Shown here piece after piece: positions 22,129 to 34,614 of a stretch of DNA of 64,000 nucleotides (positions are counted from its first letter, which is position 1; the number at the start of each line of letters is the position of its first letter). Source of the stretch: Cryptomeria japonica. Taxonomy: Eukaryota > Streptophyta > Pinopsida > Cupressales > Cupressaceae. The DNA is taken from contig NC_081406.1 in the NCBI RefSeq assembly GCF_030272615.1, forward strand, positions 141,575,299 through 141,639,298, given 5' to 3'. Position numbers and translations under genes: made by a program. A model generated the notes under the pieces. That model was given only the letters and a program-made list of their open reading frames with translations, was not told where the DNA came from and did not search any database.

Positions 22129-23884
22129 AGTGTGACAAATGAACCTATACTGAATCCACTGGTATAGAATGAAGATCCAGTTACTCTGGTATCATCAGAA
22201 GATTCCACAATAATTGAAGAACAACAACAAACCAAGACACCCCGGTATGTAAGATTGAATCATTCTGAAGATCAGATAATTGGAAACAAATTTAAAGGAG
22301 TTATGACAAGAGGAAGATTGGCAAATGAAGAGGTATGTCTTATTTCTCAAATTGAACCATCATCTATCAATGAGGCATGTGAAGATAAATTTTGGATTAA
22401 AGATATGGAAGAAGAATTAGGACAAATTGAGAAAAATAATACTTGGATATTAGTTCCCTGGCCTAAAGATAAAATGTAATTGGAACCAAATGGGTATTTA
22501 GAAACAAAATTAATGAAGATGGTAAGGTTGTCAGAAATAAAGGAAGACTAGTAAGGGATATTCTCAGAAAGAAGGAGTTGATTACAATGAAACCTTTGCA
22601 TCGGTAGCTAGAATTGAGGCAGTTAGATTATTCTTGTCTTTTGCAGCTCACAAGGACTACAAAGTTTATCAAATGGATATTAAATGTGCATTTTTGAATG
22701 GAGATCTTGAAGAGGAAGTATATATTGAACAACCTGATGGATTTTCTTTGATAGAAGACAATGATATGGTTTGCAGGTTAAGAAAAGCTCTATATGGATT
22801 GAAACAAGCCCCAAGAGCTTGGTATGCAAGGTTGGATAAGTATCTTTTAAAGATTGGTTTTACTAAAGGAAATGCACATAGCAATTTATATTACAAAATA
22901 ACTAATGATGACATCTTGATTATTGAAGTATTTGTTGATGATATAATCTTTAGAAGAGAAGATGGATTATGTAAGGAATTTTCTATTAAAATGCAGCAAG
23001 AATTTGAAATGTCTATGATTGGAGAAATAAAATTCTTTTTAGGATTGCAGATTTCACAGACTGATAAAGGTATATTTTTTAGTCAATCCAAGTACTTGAA
23101 AGAATTGCTAAAGAAATTTGGGATGGAGAACTCTAAACCGGTAAGCACACCTATGACTACAAATGACAAATTATCTCAAAGGGATGAATCTACACCTGTT
23201 AATCCAACTAGATACAAATCTATGATAGGAGGTTTATTGTATTTGACACAAACCAAGTATGATATTATGAACACAGTATGTATTGTTTCTAGATTTCAAA
23301 ATAATCCTAGGGAAAATCATGAATCGACAGTGAAAAGGATTTTCCGGTACTTACAAGGCACAGCAAATCTTGGATTATGGTATCCTAAAGATGAAAATTT
23401 TGACCTATGTGCATACACAAATGCAAATTGGGGAGGAGATGTGGATGATAGAAAGAGCACCACTGGAGGAGAATTCTTTCTTGGAAAAAGATTAGTTTCT
23501 TGGTTGAGTAAGAAACAAAGTTGTACATCTTTATCAACAGCAGAATCAAAATATGTTGCAGCAGCAACTAATTGTACACAGGTATTATGGCTTAAGCAAA
23601 TGTTGAAAGACATAAAGGTAAAATGCAAGGAACCCATTACTATATATTGTGATAACACTACAGCAATTGATATATCCAAGAATCCAGTATTACATTCTAA
23701 AACAAAACATGTTTCTATCAAACTAAATTTTCTAAGGGAAAAAGTTGAAGAAAAGGAGATAAAACTGGTTTATGTGAATACTAAAGAACAGCTTGCAGAT
23801 ATTTTCACAAAACCTTTGCCTAAGGAGACTTTTGAATATCTCAGAGATTAGCTTGGAGTCATACCACCATCAGTAGAGACTTAG
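22129..23884 (+). pseudogene. RT and RNase H of F
   Basis: 22255-22479 begins the RT (SQIEPSSINEACEDKFW, NNTWILVPWPKD). Compared with A, a 1-bp loss in an A run near 22472 and a 4-bp loss near 22551 shift the frame. From 22634 a 405-codon stretch reads [26 protein letters not shown] (22795), FVDDIIF (22930), the long linker [20 protein letters not shown], then RNase H with [22 protein letters not shown] and [16 protein letters not shown] stop at 23849-23851 lies 11 codons before the natural end (LGVIPPSVET) at 23884. Catalytic aspartates are intact. Confidence 0.94.
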
Positions 23885-24211
23885 ACAGTTGATGATTGTC
23901 ATCAACTGGCAGAATTAAAAAGACAAATCTTTATCCTGGTCTTTGATGAGGAAGGTACTTCAAAGGGAGAGTAGTTGGTATTTTGTATGGACTTGAATTT
24001 GGTAGCTTTGGCATTTGATGTCAAAGGGGGAGAGATATCTATGAAAAACACATTTTAGGAGAGTTTGGTATTGAAAATAAATCTTTGGATAAACACATGT
24101 TGCTCCCAGGGGGAATAATGGAGATTGTTGGTTTTTGGTATTTGGCATTTCTATTTTGGCACTTTAATGGTTTTTCCATCTTGCGTTGCCATCAATGCCA
24201 AAGGGGGAGAT
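23885..24211 (+). other. 3' untranslated region of F with two polypurine tracts
   Basis: True tract CAAAGGGGGAGA (24199-24210) abuts the 3' LTR. An upstream copy CAAAGGGGGAGAGA (24022-24035) follows TTTGATGT. No gene. Confidence 0.88.
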
Positions 24212-25257
24212 TGTTGGTATTTTGGTATGGTTTTGTCATTGATGTCAACACCTACTGAAAACAAGCACTTTGGAGATCCAGCAGCATTCACCGGCAAGCA
24301 AGTAACTATTGCACAGTTACTAGTATATGGTTCACCGGCAGGATATAATGTTCACCGGTAGCTGGAATGATATAGAAGACACTTGGTAATGTCGAAGACA
24401 TCGTGTGGACACTTTGTTTTGAAGAATTAATCATTGGTATATTCATATTTGCATATTTTCTTTTACCGGCAAATAGGTCCAAGTTATCTAGGGTTACACT
24501 GGCAGGTTTATCTTTTCCAGATCAGCATGGCACGCTATGGAGATGATTTATTATTGATGTAAATGCATTAAGCCGACATGTTTAATCGGTTATTGCATCG
24601 GATATTATATTGTTTGTAAAAGATTTTATTGTAATATCTTGTAGAGCCGACCTACTAAAATTGGTCTTAGGGTATGGTATAAATGTAAGATCTTATTTGT
24701 AAGATCAAATGTGGAATGCGAAAAAGAATTGAGTGAAGGTATATGCGAGATCAAGCAGAGGTATTCACGAAGACATCATTTGAAGGTGAAGCTAGGTTTT
24801 TGTATAAGCATATCAGCATTACACCGGTACTGAATCCAGCATATGAAGATGCTATTTTGTGCAGTACATTCTTATTGGATTTAACCATCCAATTGTAGTC
24901 AGTGTGACTCCCATTTTGTGATTGAGCAGTGAGCTCTAGGCTATTGGCCTTTCTGCATGTGCAAACCCCATTTATGTACACTTACTATCTGCAATAATAT
25001 CATCAGATTGTGGGTAAGGTTTCCCATCATGGTTTTTCCCCTTAAAGGGTTTCCACGTACAAATATTGTTGTTATGTGTTGTGGATGACTTTATGTTTGT
25101 GTTTCATGCATTAATCTTTACCGGTATAGCAATTTACTGTTAACGCTGTCTATCGGCATACTTAACTGGTTTACCGGTATTAATTGGTTTTTGGTTTGAA
25201 TTTATTAGACAACTGATTCACCCCCCCCCCCCTCTTAGTTGTCTCTGGGACCTAACA
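24212..25257 (+). repeat. 3' LTR of F (1046 bp)
   Basis: TGTTGGTATTTTGG to GGGACCTAACA; nearly identical to 18620-19685. Conserved box at 25027-25054, C run at about 25220-25232. Confidence 0.95.
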
Positions 25258-25953
25258 ATATATATATATATACAAGTCTAGTTTTAGAATTATTTATTTA
25301 TTTATATATTTATATATTTATATTTTATATATGTTTTATATAAACATATAGGTATATAAATATTGGTATATAAATATTTGAATATGATTGTTTAAATTTT
25401 AATTCTTTTGGAGTTTTATCTTTTAGGAATTTATAACGATTTTTGTAAGTTATTTGGCCATAGGGGATTATTTTTTTGTCCACCTAAATTTAGGTTATTC
25501 GAGATTAAAGTTTATAGGGCAATTTACATTATGGGTTTATTTGGCTCTTTAGTCGAATTTTTAGACACAATATAATTATTGTTAAATTGAATAATAGGTT
25601 TTAATAATCTAAGTGCTAGGACTAATTTATTTAATTCCTAGAGCAATTAAAAGATTATTGGAGATTAATAATATCTCTTGTCAATTAAATTAGAGATTTT
25701 TGTTTAAATAAATTTATTTATTAAAATTGATGAAGTAATAATAATTCTTTTGGAGAGTTAAAATTCCACATTTAATTGAATTTATTTTTCACGTACTTGA
25801 TTTAGATGTTAGATTAACTTTAGTTGAAAAGAATTCAAACATAGTTAAGACAAGACTTTAATTATTGCATTTTTATTTTAGCTTAATTAGTTTTATTAGG
25901 TTGTTTTAAAAAAAATTGTTGTCCCATTTTTGCCCAAAAGTTTGGGCATGACA
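25258..25953. other. Right part of E, no gene
   Basis: Very AT-rich with TATATTTATATT blocks. It ends in the palindrome GCCCAAAAGTTTGGGC (25932-25947) and the terminus ATGACA, which mirrors the left end of E. Confidence 0.6.
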
Positions 25954-25958
25954 GATAC

Positions 25959-26250
25959 AACCCTGCATTGGTTGAGACCCCCTTTGCTCTATGACACATA
26001 GTACAACTCTCTACAAACTTTCTGATATCAGTATGCATCTTTGGCCAAAATTAAAATTTCCTAACTAGCTCCAAAGTCTTATTTAGCCCAAAGTGACCTC
26101 CTAAATCACCACTATGTTTCTCCTTTACTACATTATCCCTCATTGAACACTTAGGGATACATAATTGACACCCCTTGAACAAAAGACCATCCTACAAGGT
26201 GTAGTTAGAAAAATCTCCATGAAAAGAATTTGCAAACTCACAGCATACCT
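25959..26250 (-). pseudogene. Integrase zinc-binding N-terminus of C
   Basis: The reverse complement reads CQLCIPKCSMRDNVVKEKH, SGDLGGHFGLNKTLELV, FWPKMHTDIRKFVESC and TMCHRAKGVSTNAG: the H..H..C..C integrase zinc module of gypsy elements. It is interrupted on the right by D and continues on the left, across E, into the integrase core at 14896. Confidence 0.88.
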
Positions 26251-27799
26251 TGATAGTTCTGATACTTAATGTTAAGTATAGATGCCAAGCTGATAAGATG
26301 AGAGGGGAGGGTGAATCATACAAACTTAATCTTCCATAAAAACATCATATTCAAACTCGGTAACATATACTTCAGTGATATAACCAAAACTATTAAGCAT
26401 GCAAACTCAAAAGCATATAAACATCATAAACCTCATAACACCAGATTTAATGTGGAAACCCAAATAGGGAAAAAACCACTGTCGGATTTCGGACCCACTA
26501 AGAAATATACTCTTCTAGAGTATGCTCGGTTAAAAGCAAATCCTGTTAAAGATTATAAAGACATTGCTAGATGTGACCTGGTTAAGGGATTTCCCTCAGA
26601 TCTGTTAGGATCTTCACCTTGTTAGAAGTGACCTCGTTAAAGGATTTCAAACACTCAATCAGAATGTCACCTTGCTACAGGGTTTTACAAATAAGATTGT
26701 TAAGTCCACTCGGTTAAGAGATGTTCTATCACTTCACAAAATAACAGTAATAAAAATCTATCTGCAACTTCACATCTAAAATGCTAAAGCAAATTCTTAT
26801 TTTCTCAAAACAATCTAGCCATAGAACTAATCTTGTCCATCTGTTGGGCTCTATACTCTGTTATACAAACAATTCTTCAAGCTTATGTGCTTGGTAATTA
26901 CTATGTAGCATCCATGTGCATACACTTTCCCGCATACATTGTTTATCAACAGTTCCCTATTTATAAACAATTGCCAACCGCTTAATCTCCTTGATCACAT
27001 TTCCCATGATCAATCATAGCCATCAAATCTTCAAACTTTGACCAAGTTCAATGTATTCTTCGATCTAAAAAATGTCTTACCCCACCTTGGAACTTGCATA
27101 CATTTCTTGGAACTTGTGCTAGGGTATGCGGTTCAATCTGCGTTGTAGATCTTCATACCAATTTTCCTTTGCCATAGATTCTTTAACAAACTTTATGCAC
27201 GGCATACCAATCATTTAATCAGTTCCAGCTCGTCAACTCCCTTCATTAAATAACGCATGTAACCATTTGATGCATTCTGTTACAGCTCAGTTACAACTCA
27301 ATAAATACTAAACTTTACTCGGTAGACACTCTATCTTCATTAACCGATAGTGATAACCTTAGGGTTTACCGACTAGGTTCTTTAGGGTTTACTGACTAGG
27401 TTCTTTAGGGTTTACCAACTAGGTTCTTTTCTCAGTAACATAATATAGTATGAACCTTACAATAAATAACATATGTATGATATCAAAACAAGCTAAACAT
27501 CATGATCTCGTCATTTTCTAACTCAGTAATAGTTGCCCACTGAATAACTTATTCATCCCCTTATTCATCATATTCTTTCTGTGTCTTTTACCGACACCTT
27601 TATACTCATCAAATCATACTTCTCAAGATATGGCAACATCATACTGATTTAGAAAATCAATTTCTTGACATCAATGACAAAATAATAATATTAAGACAGT
27701 AAATCATCCTTAATCAATTATATCCATAATCATCAACAACCTTCTCAATATCCTTATTGAAATGCCAACAATCTCACATTGTTTGTTATAATGCCAACA
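26251..27799 (-). repeat. 3' LTR of D (1549 bp)
   Basis: Plus-strand ends TGATAGTTCTGATAC and ATAATGCCAACA. It holds three copies of a 23-bp tandem unit AGGGTTTACCGACTAGGTTC+TTT at 27361, 27384 and 27407. Conserved box at 26452-26480; palindrome at 27665-27680. Confidence 0.94.
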
Positions 27800-28210
27800 A
27801 TCTCCCCCTTTGGCATTGATGGCAAAACCAATTGATTTGACCTAATTGATTCGAATTGCTGTAATATTCTGAAATGCTGAAATGCTCTCCCAGTGTCATC
27901 AGTCTTTTCCCCCATACATTATACTTCTCCTCTTTTCTTAGTCTTTCTTTTCTTCAGTCTTCTCCAGTCTTCTCCCCATTTGACAACAATGCCAAAAAGT
28001 AAAGAACTAAAACATAATTTCTTCCTGTATGAAGTGATTTCCTGCTATGATGTATCAACTTAGTCTCGGTCAGAGCATTTTGTCTTCAATTCCTGTTTCC
28101 TGTATTGTTTCCTGCACACCTTTAGAAAACCTCCTAAAGTGTGTAAATCAACATAAACTCCTAAAAGATATTTTGTAGAGTCATCGAATTGATGCTTTCA
28201 CCGAACTTGG
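27800..28210 (-). other. 3' untranslated region of D
   Basis: Polypurine tract is the complement of TCTCCCCCTTTGG (27801-27813). An upstream copy is the complement of TCTCCCCATTTGACAAC (27971-27987). No gene. Confidence 0.82.
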
Positions 28211-29792
28211 TCAATGAATGGAAGATAGGGGTAGGACCCCTAACTTACTTCTGAGATACTCAAAAGTGTCCCTCAGTAGTGGCTTGGTGAAGATATATGC
28301 TATTTGTTCCTTTATGCTAACATACTCCAACACCACTTTCTTCTCTTGAGCTTTTTCTCTAAGATAATGATATTTGATAGAGATGTGTTTCATCTTAGAG
28401 TGCATAACATGATTCTTTGAAATGTTAATGGCACTAGTTTTGTCACAGAATATAGTTACTGACTTGGTAACTTTCTCATTTATACCATCCACAGTTGTTT
28501 GATCCATGCTATGTTGGTACAATTTAATGCTACAGCAACATATTCAGCTTCTGATGTTGACTATGAAACACATCCTTGTTTCTTGCTAAGCCAACTTACT
28601 AGTCTTTCTCCTAAAAAGAAAGCTCCTCCACTGATGCTTTTTCTGTCATCAATGTTGCCTGCCCAATCAGCATCAATATAAACTTTTAAATCAAATTCAT
28701 TTCCTTTCTGATATACTAAGCCATAATCCTCAGTGCCTTTCAAGTATCTAAAAATTATTTTGATTGCTATCATGTGTGTTTCCTTGGGATCTGCAGAGAA
28801 TCTTGCAACTATACCTACTGCATGTGTTATATTTGGCCTGCTATGAACAACATATTGTAGCTTTCCAATCATGGATTGGTAAAGTGTCTCATCAACAAGT
28901 GTAGATTCATCATTCTTTGATAATTCACAGTTGGTAGTCATAGGAGAACTTACTAGTTTTGAATCCTCCATTCCAAATTTCTTCAAGATTTCCTTTATGT
29001 ACTTGGATTGAGTAATGAAAATCTCATTTTTCATTTGCAATATCTATAAACCTATAAAATACTTTATCTCACCGATTAATGACATCTCAAATTCTTTGCT
29101 CATTTCATTTCCAAATTTCTTCCATAAAGAGTCATTTCCACAAAATATAATATCATCAACAAATATGGCTGAGATCAGTATTCCATTTTCATCATTCTTC
29201 ATGTACATATTGTTGTTCTCACTTGTCCTTATAAAACCAATCTTAATCAAATAAGAGTGCAATCTTTCATACCATGCTCTAGGTGCTTATTTCAAACCAT
29301 ATAATGCTTTGTTCAATTTACATAGCTGATTTTTACTCTTATCTTCAACAAATCCTTCAGGTTGTTCAATAAAAACTTCTTCTTCTAATATACCATTCAG
29401 AAATGCAGATTTGACATCCATTTGATATACCTTGAATTTTTGTAAGCAGCGTATGCCAACAATGTTCTTACTCCTTCTAGTCTAGCCACAGGTGCAAAAG
29501 TTTCACCATAATCAATTCCTTCTTCTTGGGCATAACCTTTGCAAACTAGTCTTGCTTTATTTCGAATGACCTCTCCTTTTTCATTCAGCTTGTTTCTGAA
29601 AATCCACTTTGTACCGATTACATTTTTGTCCATCGGTCTTCGGACCAGTGTCCATGTGTCATTCTTCTTGATTTGATCAATCTCTTCTGTCATAGCATTT
29701 ATCCAATCTTCACTATTAAATGCCTCTTTCACTATTCTCGGCTCAAATTCAGATATTAGACATGTGTTATGTGTCAGTTTGTTCCTTGTCAT
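28211..29792 (-). pseudogene. RT and RNase H of D
   Basis: The RT begins in the 29792-29397 stretch ([38 protein letters not shown]). It is frameshifted near 29440, where the KVYQMDVK motif becomes garbled, then resumes with IFVDDIIFCGND (near 29150), SKYIKEILKKFGMEDSK and DADWAGNIDDRKS (near 28665). A second frameshift near 28500-28560 precedes the RNase H end, CDKTSAINISKN to YIFTKPLLRDTFEYL, finishing at 28211. The DN of the RNase H CDN motif is changed to DK. Non-functional. Confidence 0.9.
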
Positions 29793-31550
29793 AACTGGAT
29801 CATCCTTATCTTCTATAATCTGACTTGACGCATGATGTCTTCTGACATATTTGGCTAATACAGGTTCGGTAGGCTCTGTATGATCTTCTTCATTACTCGA
29901 TAACTAGATATTCTCTTCATTTTCTTCAATAGTTTTCTCGGTAAGACTCGTCGGTTGAACATAGACAAATTCATCATAGTCTTCTGGTTCCTTGGAATTT
30001 CCTTCATCATTTCTTTCTACAAATTCATCAATTTTCACATTTGCACTTTCTACTATTTTGTTAGATGATTTGATCGGATATTTAAATGCTTTGCTTCTAG
30101 AAGAATAACCAAGAAATGTTCCTTCTTCACTTTTCTGATCAAACTTGCCATTTCTATCATCTTTGTGTACATAGCATCTACTTCCAAAGATTTTGAAATA
30201 ACTTACATTAGGTTTCTTGTCATACCAAATTTCATATGGTGTCTTCATAGTTCCTTTCTTCAGTTGTACTCGGTTCAGGGTGTAAACTGTTGTTCTTATT
30301 GTTTCTCTCCAAAATGTTTGTGGCACTTTCTTTTCAATCATCAGGATTCTAGCACAATCCACAATAGATCTGTTTCTTCTCTTAGCTATTCCATTTTGTT
30401 GTGGATTTCTCAGTGCAGAGACTTGTCTTTTAATACCATGATCATTACAAAATAAGTTGAACTCATCAGATGTCAACTCTCCTCCTCTATCTGATCTAAG
30501 AATTTTTAGTTGTCTTCCTGTTTCATTTTCAACTCTTGCCTTGTATCATTTAAACATTTGAAAAGCTTCTAATTTTTCTTTTAAAAACATAACTCACATC
30601 ATCCTTGAGTAATCATCCACAAATAATATGAAATATTTATCACCATAATAACTTTGAACTTTCATAAGACCACAAAGATCGGTGTGCACAAGATCTAAAA
30701 TTCCCTTAGAAGTGTAAGACTTACTTGTAAAGCTTGATCTTGTCATCTTACCCATCTGGCATCCTCAGCACATAGTATTCTTAGGTTTTTCCAAACTTGG
30801 TAGACCTCTTACTCGGTGCTTCTTACTTATTTTGATCAGATTATCAAAATTTACATGACAAAACCTTTTATGCCATAACCAGGTATCATCTATCTTTGCA
30901 TACAGACACTTATTTCGAGTTGAGTCAAGGTGAAATGTGTTACCTTTTGTTTGTGTCCTGGTAGCAGCTAACTTTCTATTCTTGTCATGAACTTTGACAA
31001 TTCCTTTCTGAAATTCTATTCGGTATCCTGTATTGTTTAATTGTGCTACACTCAACAAATTGTATTTCAAACCTTCAACCCAATAAACATCATTGCATCT
31101 TGCATTGTCAAGAAGTGTTATACATCCTTTACCTTTTACTGGACATGGTGCATCATTACCAAATCTTACATAGCCTCCATCATAATCTTCTAGCATAACA
31201 AACTTGTGTTTATCACCAGTCATGTGATGTGAGCATCCACTATCTATGATCCAAGAATCATTAGTATTTATGTGAGATATTAAGGCTTTTTCTTCATACC
31301 TTTCTTCATCTAATCCATCTTTGATAGCCACATAAACTACTTCCTCTGTATCAGTTTCATCTGATTTATCATCATTGGATTCCTCATCAGCTATTAAGCA
31401 TGTCTTTCTATCTCTTCTTCTAAAGTCTCGGTGTCCTCTGTAATGATTTTCTTTCTGTCTATCATCTCGGTAATCTCTCTTTTCAGTAGAATCTTTGTCA
31501 GGATAGTTAGAATCCATATATCCTATCTTATCATAATTGAAACATTTCAA
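29793..31550 (-). pseudogene. Zinc knuckle, protease and integrase of D
   Basis: In the gag frame. The zinc knuckle is wrecked: CFNYDKIGYMDSNYP against CFNCDKIGHMASNCP in L, with C to Y twice and H to Y once. Protease DSGCSHHMTGD near 31225; pre-integrase HKRFCHVNF near 30865. Integrase core residues are present with several stops between 30765 and 30477 (HTDLCG, RSDRGGE). From 30476 PQQNGIAKRRNRSIVD shows ERRN changed to KRRN, so the catalytic E is replaced by K. The tail is FLGYSSRSKAF and an acidic linker. Confidence 0.88.
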
Positions 31551-32393
31551 AGGTAGTTTTCCTTTATACTTACCTTTGCCTCTCGGTAACCTTTTGGCTT
31601 ATAGTGCTTCAAACTCTTCTTGCTTTCTGATTTCCTCATACAGTTTCTGTACTTCCTCCATGTTCTTACGAAATCTTTCAATTGCTCCACTATGATCTCC
31701 TTCAGAGTACTTATACTTTCTTTCATTGTAATTATTAGATTCATCAAGATGAAAAGAACTAAATGCAGATTCAACTTTATTTACCGAAGACCCACTGTTA
31801 TCAAAATTACTTAACTCAAATTCATGTAGCTTACTAATAGTAGCATCTAAAGAAGCTAGCATATTGGGTACAGACCTTAATTCAATGATTGTAGAGACTC
31901 TGATTGCATAAGCTGGTAGAAGGGTTCTTAACAACTTACTTGTTATATCCTTTTCTTCAATGGTTCCACCTGCTCCTTTGATTTGATTGACAATCTCCTT
32001 TAGTCTTGTACTGTACTGAGTTATGTTCTCACCTTCATTCATCCTCATAGATTCAATTTTCCCTCTTAGACTATCCACTTTTGCTCTTCGAACATGTTGA
32101 TCACCGCCATATATAGATATGAGCTTGTCCCACATTGCCTTCGCATCATTGCAGCCTTCTAGATCATTAAACTTTGAGTCGGTCAATGCAGATGTTATTT
32201 CAATCATTGCTTGGATATGTTCTTTCTTTGCCTTTATCTCTTCCATTGTCAATGGATAGGTGCTCGGTGTAATGAAATCATTCTCCAGATAATATACAGC
32301 ATATTCTCCAACTCTTGATAGGTGCAGCTTCATCCTTTTCTGCCATGTAGAGAAACTTGACTTGTTCAACTTCGATGCATCCCTCTTATACAT
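31551..32393 (-). pseudogene. gag: Gag of D
   Basis: Start chosen at MYKRDASKLNKSSFSTWQ (32393), matching the L gag start; the open frame extends upstream into the LTR but has no better initiator. Residues 1-230 resemble the copia capsid: RMKLHLSRVGEYAVYYLEN, CNDAKAMWDKLISIYGGDQH, MNEGENITQYSTRLKEIV, LLRTLLPAYAIRV. A TAA near 31597 ends the stretch after EEFEAL, where L reads LLARRLPRGKGKYKGK into the zinc knuckle. Confidence 0.88.
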
Positions 32394-32445
32394 CTTTGGA
32401 TCTTTGCCTCCAGTACCTTTAAAATTTTCTTCCAGAGTCCACAAA

Positions 32446-32456
32446 CTCTGATACCA
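32446..32456 (-). other. Primer-binding site of D
   Basis: Reverse complement TGGTATCAGAG, the initiator tRNA-Met match, two bases inside the LTR. Confidence 0.92.
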
Positions 32457-32458
32457 AT

Positions 32459-33982
32459 TGATAGTTTTGATACTTAATGTTAAGTACAGATGCCAAGCTA
32501 ATAAGATGAGGGGGGGGTGAATCATACAAACTTAATCTTCCATAAAAATATCAGATTCAACCTCGGTAACATATACTTCAGTGATATAACCAAAACTATT
32601 AAGCATGCAAACTCAAAAGCATATAAACATCATAAACCTCATAACACCAGATTTAACGTGGAAACCCAAATAGGGAAAAAACCACTGTGGGATTTTGGAC
32701 CCACTAAGAAATATACTCTTCTAGAGTATGCTCTGTTAAAAACAAATCCTGTTAAAGATTACAAACACATTGCTAGATGTGACCTGGTTAAGGGATTTCC
32801 CTCGGATCTATTAGGATCTTCACCTTAGTAGAAGTGACCCTGTTAAAGGATTTCAAACACTCAATCAGAATGTCACCTTGCTACAGGGTTTTACAAATAA
32901 GACTGTTAAGTCCACTCAGTTAAGAGATTTTCTGTCACTTCACAAAATAACAGTAATTAAAATCTATCTGCAACTTCACATCTAAAATAATAAAGCAGAT
33001 TCTTATTTTCTCAATACAATCTAGACATAGAACTAATCTTGTCCATCTGTTGGGCTCTATACTCTATTATACAAACAGTTCTTCAAGCTTCTGTGCTCGG
33101 TAATTACTATGTAGCATCCATGTGCATACACTTTCCTGCATACATTGTTTATCAACAGTTCCCTATTTATAAACAATTGCCAACCGCTTAATCTCCTTGA
33201 TCACATTTCCCATGATCAATCATAGCCATCAAATCTTCAAACTTTGACCAAGTTCAATGTATTCTTCGATCTGAAAAATGTTTTACCCCACCTTGGAACT
33301 TGCATACATTTCTTGGAACTTGTGCTAGGGTATGCGGTTCAATCTGCATTGTAGATCTTCATGCCAATTTTCCTTTGCCATAGATTCTTTAACAAACTTT
33401 ATGCACGGCATACCAATTATTTAATCAGTTCCAGCTCGTCAGCTCCCTTCATTAAATAACACATGTAACCATTTGATGCATTCTATTACAGCTCGGTTAC
33501 AACTCGGTAAATACTAAACTTTACTCGGTAGACACTCTGTCTTCATTAACCGATAGCGATAACCTTAGGGTTTACCGACTAGGTTCTTTAGGGTTTACCG
33601 ACTAGGTTCTTTGCTTGGTAACATAATATAGTATTAACCTTACAATAAATAACATATGTATGATATCAAAACAATCTAAACATCATGATCTCATCATTGT
33701 CTAGCTCGGTAAGAGTTTCCCATTGAATAACTTATTCATCCCCTTATTCATCATATTCTTTCTATGTCTTTTACCGACACCTTTATACTCATCAAATCAT
33801 ACTTCTCAATATATGGCAACATCATACTGATTTAGAAAATCAATTTCTTGACATCAATGACAAAATAATAATATTAAGACAGTAAATCATCCTTAATCAG
33901 TTATATCCATAATCATCAACAACCTTCTCAATATCCTTATTGAAATGCCAACAATCTCCCATTGTCTGTTATAATGCCAACA
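32459..33982 (-). repeat. 5' LTR of D (1524 bp)
   Basis: Same ends as 26251-27799. It has two instead of three copies of the 23-bp unit (33567, 33590), which accounts for nearly all of the length difference. Confidence 0.94.
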
Positions 33983-33987
33983 TACCT

Positions 33988-34614
33988 TATATATTTCATT
34001 GAAATCTTGGTCCTCTTCATACAATCCTTTGAGTGCTTCAACACCCATACTCTGCAACTGCACTTCTTGCACTATCAACAACCTCCTACTTAGAGAATCT
34101 GCAACCTTATTGGCTACCTCTTTCTTGTGCCTTATGATGAAGGTGTATGCTTGAAGACTTTCAACCCATTTCATATGCTTATGACTGAGCTTCTCCTGTT
34201 CATTCAAAAAACTAAGAGCATGATTGTCAGTATACACAATAACTCCTTAGGAAGCAAGTAATAACTCCACTTTTTTAGAGCTTGTACCATGGCATACAAC
34301 TCTAAATCATATGAGGAATACTTCCTCTTTACTTCATTTAGTTTTTCACTGAAAAGGGCCACCGGACTCCCCTCTTGGCTCAATACTAGTCCTATAGCCA
34401 ATCCACTTGCATCACATTCAATGGTGAAGACCTTACTGAAATCGGGCAATACTAGGACTAGGTACTTGGCAAATTTCTGTTTTAAACACTCAAAACTCTT
34501 ATCTGCTTCTTTGGTCCACACAAACTTCACCTTACCACCACCCTTGATGGTTTCTAACATAGGTGCACAAATATCACTGTAATTTCTAATGAATTTCCTA
34601 TAAAATGTTGTCAA
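33988..34614 (-). pseudogene. RNase H of C
   Basis: FTIECDASGLAIGLVLSQ, GSPVALFSEKLNEVKRKYSS, DLELYAMVQALKKWSYYLL and TDNHALSFL are the gypsy RNase H motifs, with a frameshift near 34230. The following LQAYTFIIRHKKEVANKVAD..LSRR matches the connection to integrase. Downstream sequence is displaced to 26250 by D. Confidence 0.92.

Larger units (their letters stand above)
18620..25257 (+). mobile_element. Element F: Ty1/copia retrotransposon, full length, youngest here
   Basis: 6638 bp, inserted into an (AT)n tract with TSD ATATA (18615-18619 and 25258-25262; the repeat context makes the exact duplication ambiguous). It has two nearly identical LTRs, a primer-binding site, gag, pol and a polypurine tract. 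Same lineage as A and B, but the LTR start TGTTGGTATTTTGG and other details form a distinct subfamily. Confidence 0.96.
14902..25953. mobile_element. Element E: 4.4-kb unit, probably a giant solo LTR, split by F
   Basis: Flanked by GGTAC (14897-14901) and GATAC (25954-25958), a 5-bp duplication with one transition. Its removal restores the integrase reading GLYQPLPIPS. Termini TATGAGGCCC and GGGCATGACA are imperfect inverted repeats. After subtracting F and its duplication, 4409 bp remain. I see no gag, pol, PBS or PPT and no direct terminal repeats, so a solo LTR is the best reading; a non-autonomous element is possible. Orientation is undecided. Confidence 0.7.
26251..33982 (-). mobile_element. 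Element D: Ty1/copia retrotransposon, full length
   Basis: 7732 bp, perfect TSD TACCT (26246-26250 and 33983-33987) within the pol of C. LTRs TGTTGGCATTATAAC..CTATCA in element orientation, primer-binding site, gag, pol, polypurine tract. Related to L but with distinct LTRs; a different group from A/B/F. Confidence 0.96.

Noticed and set aside
31620-31814. Plus-strand ORFs opposite gag and pol of B, D and L (for example 8850-9071, 9393-9587, 30165-30455, 50490-50777)
   Set aside because: They are complement shadows of the coding strand with no independent features.
33893-33990. Coding sequence reaching into 33893
   Set aside because: The open frame of C runs across the junction into the LTR of D; bases below 33983 belong to D.
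34289-34582. Plus-strand ORF opposite RNase H of C
   Set aside because: Shadow of the minus-strand gypsy frame.
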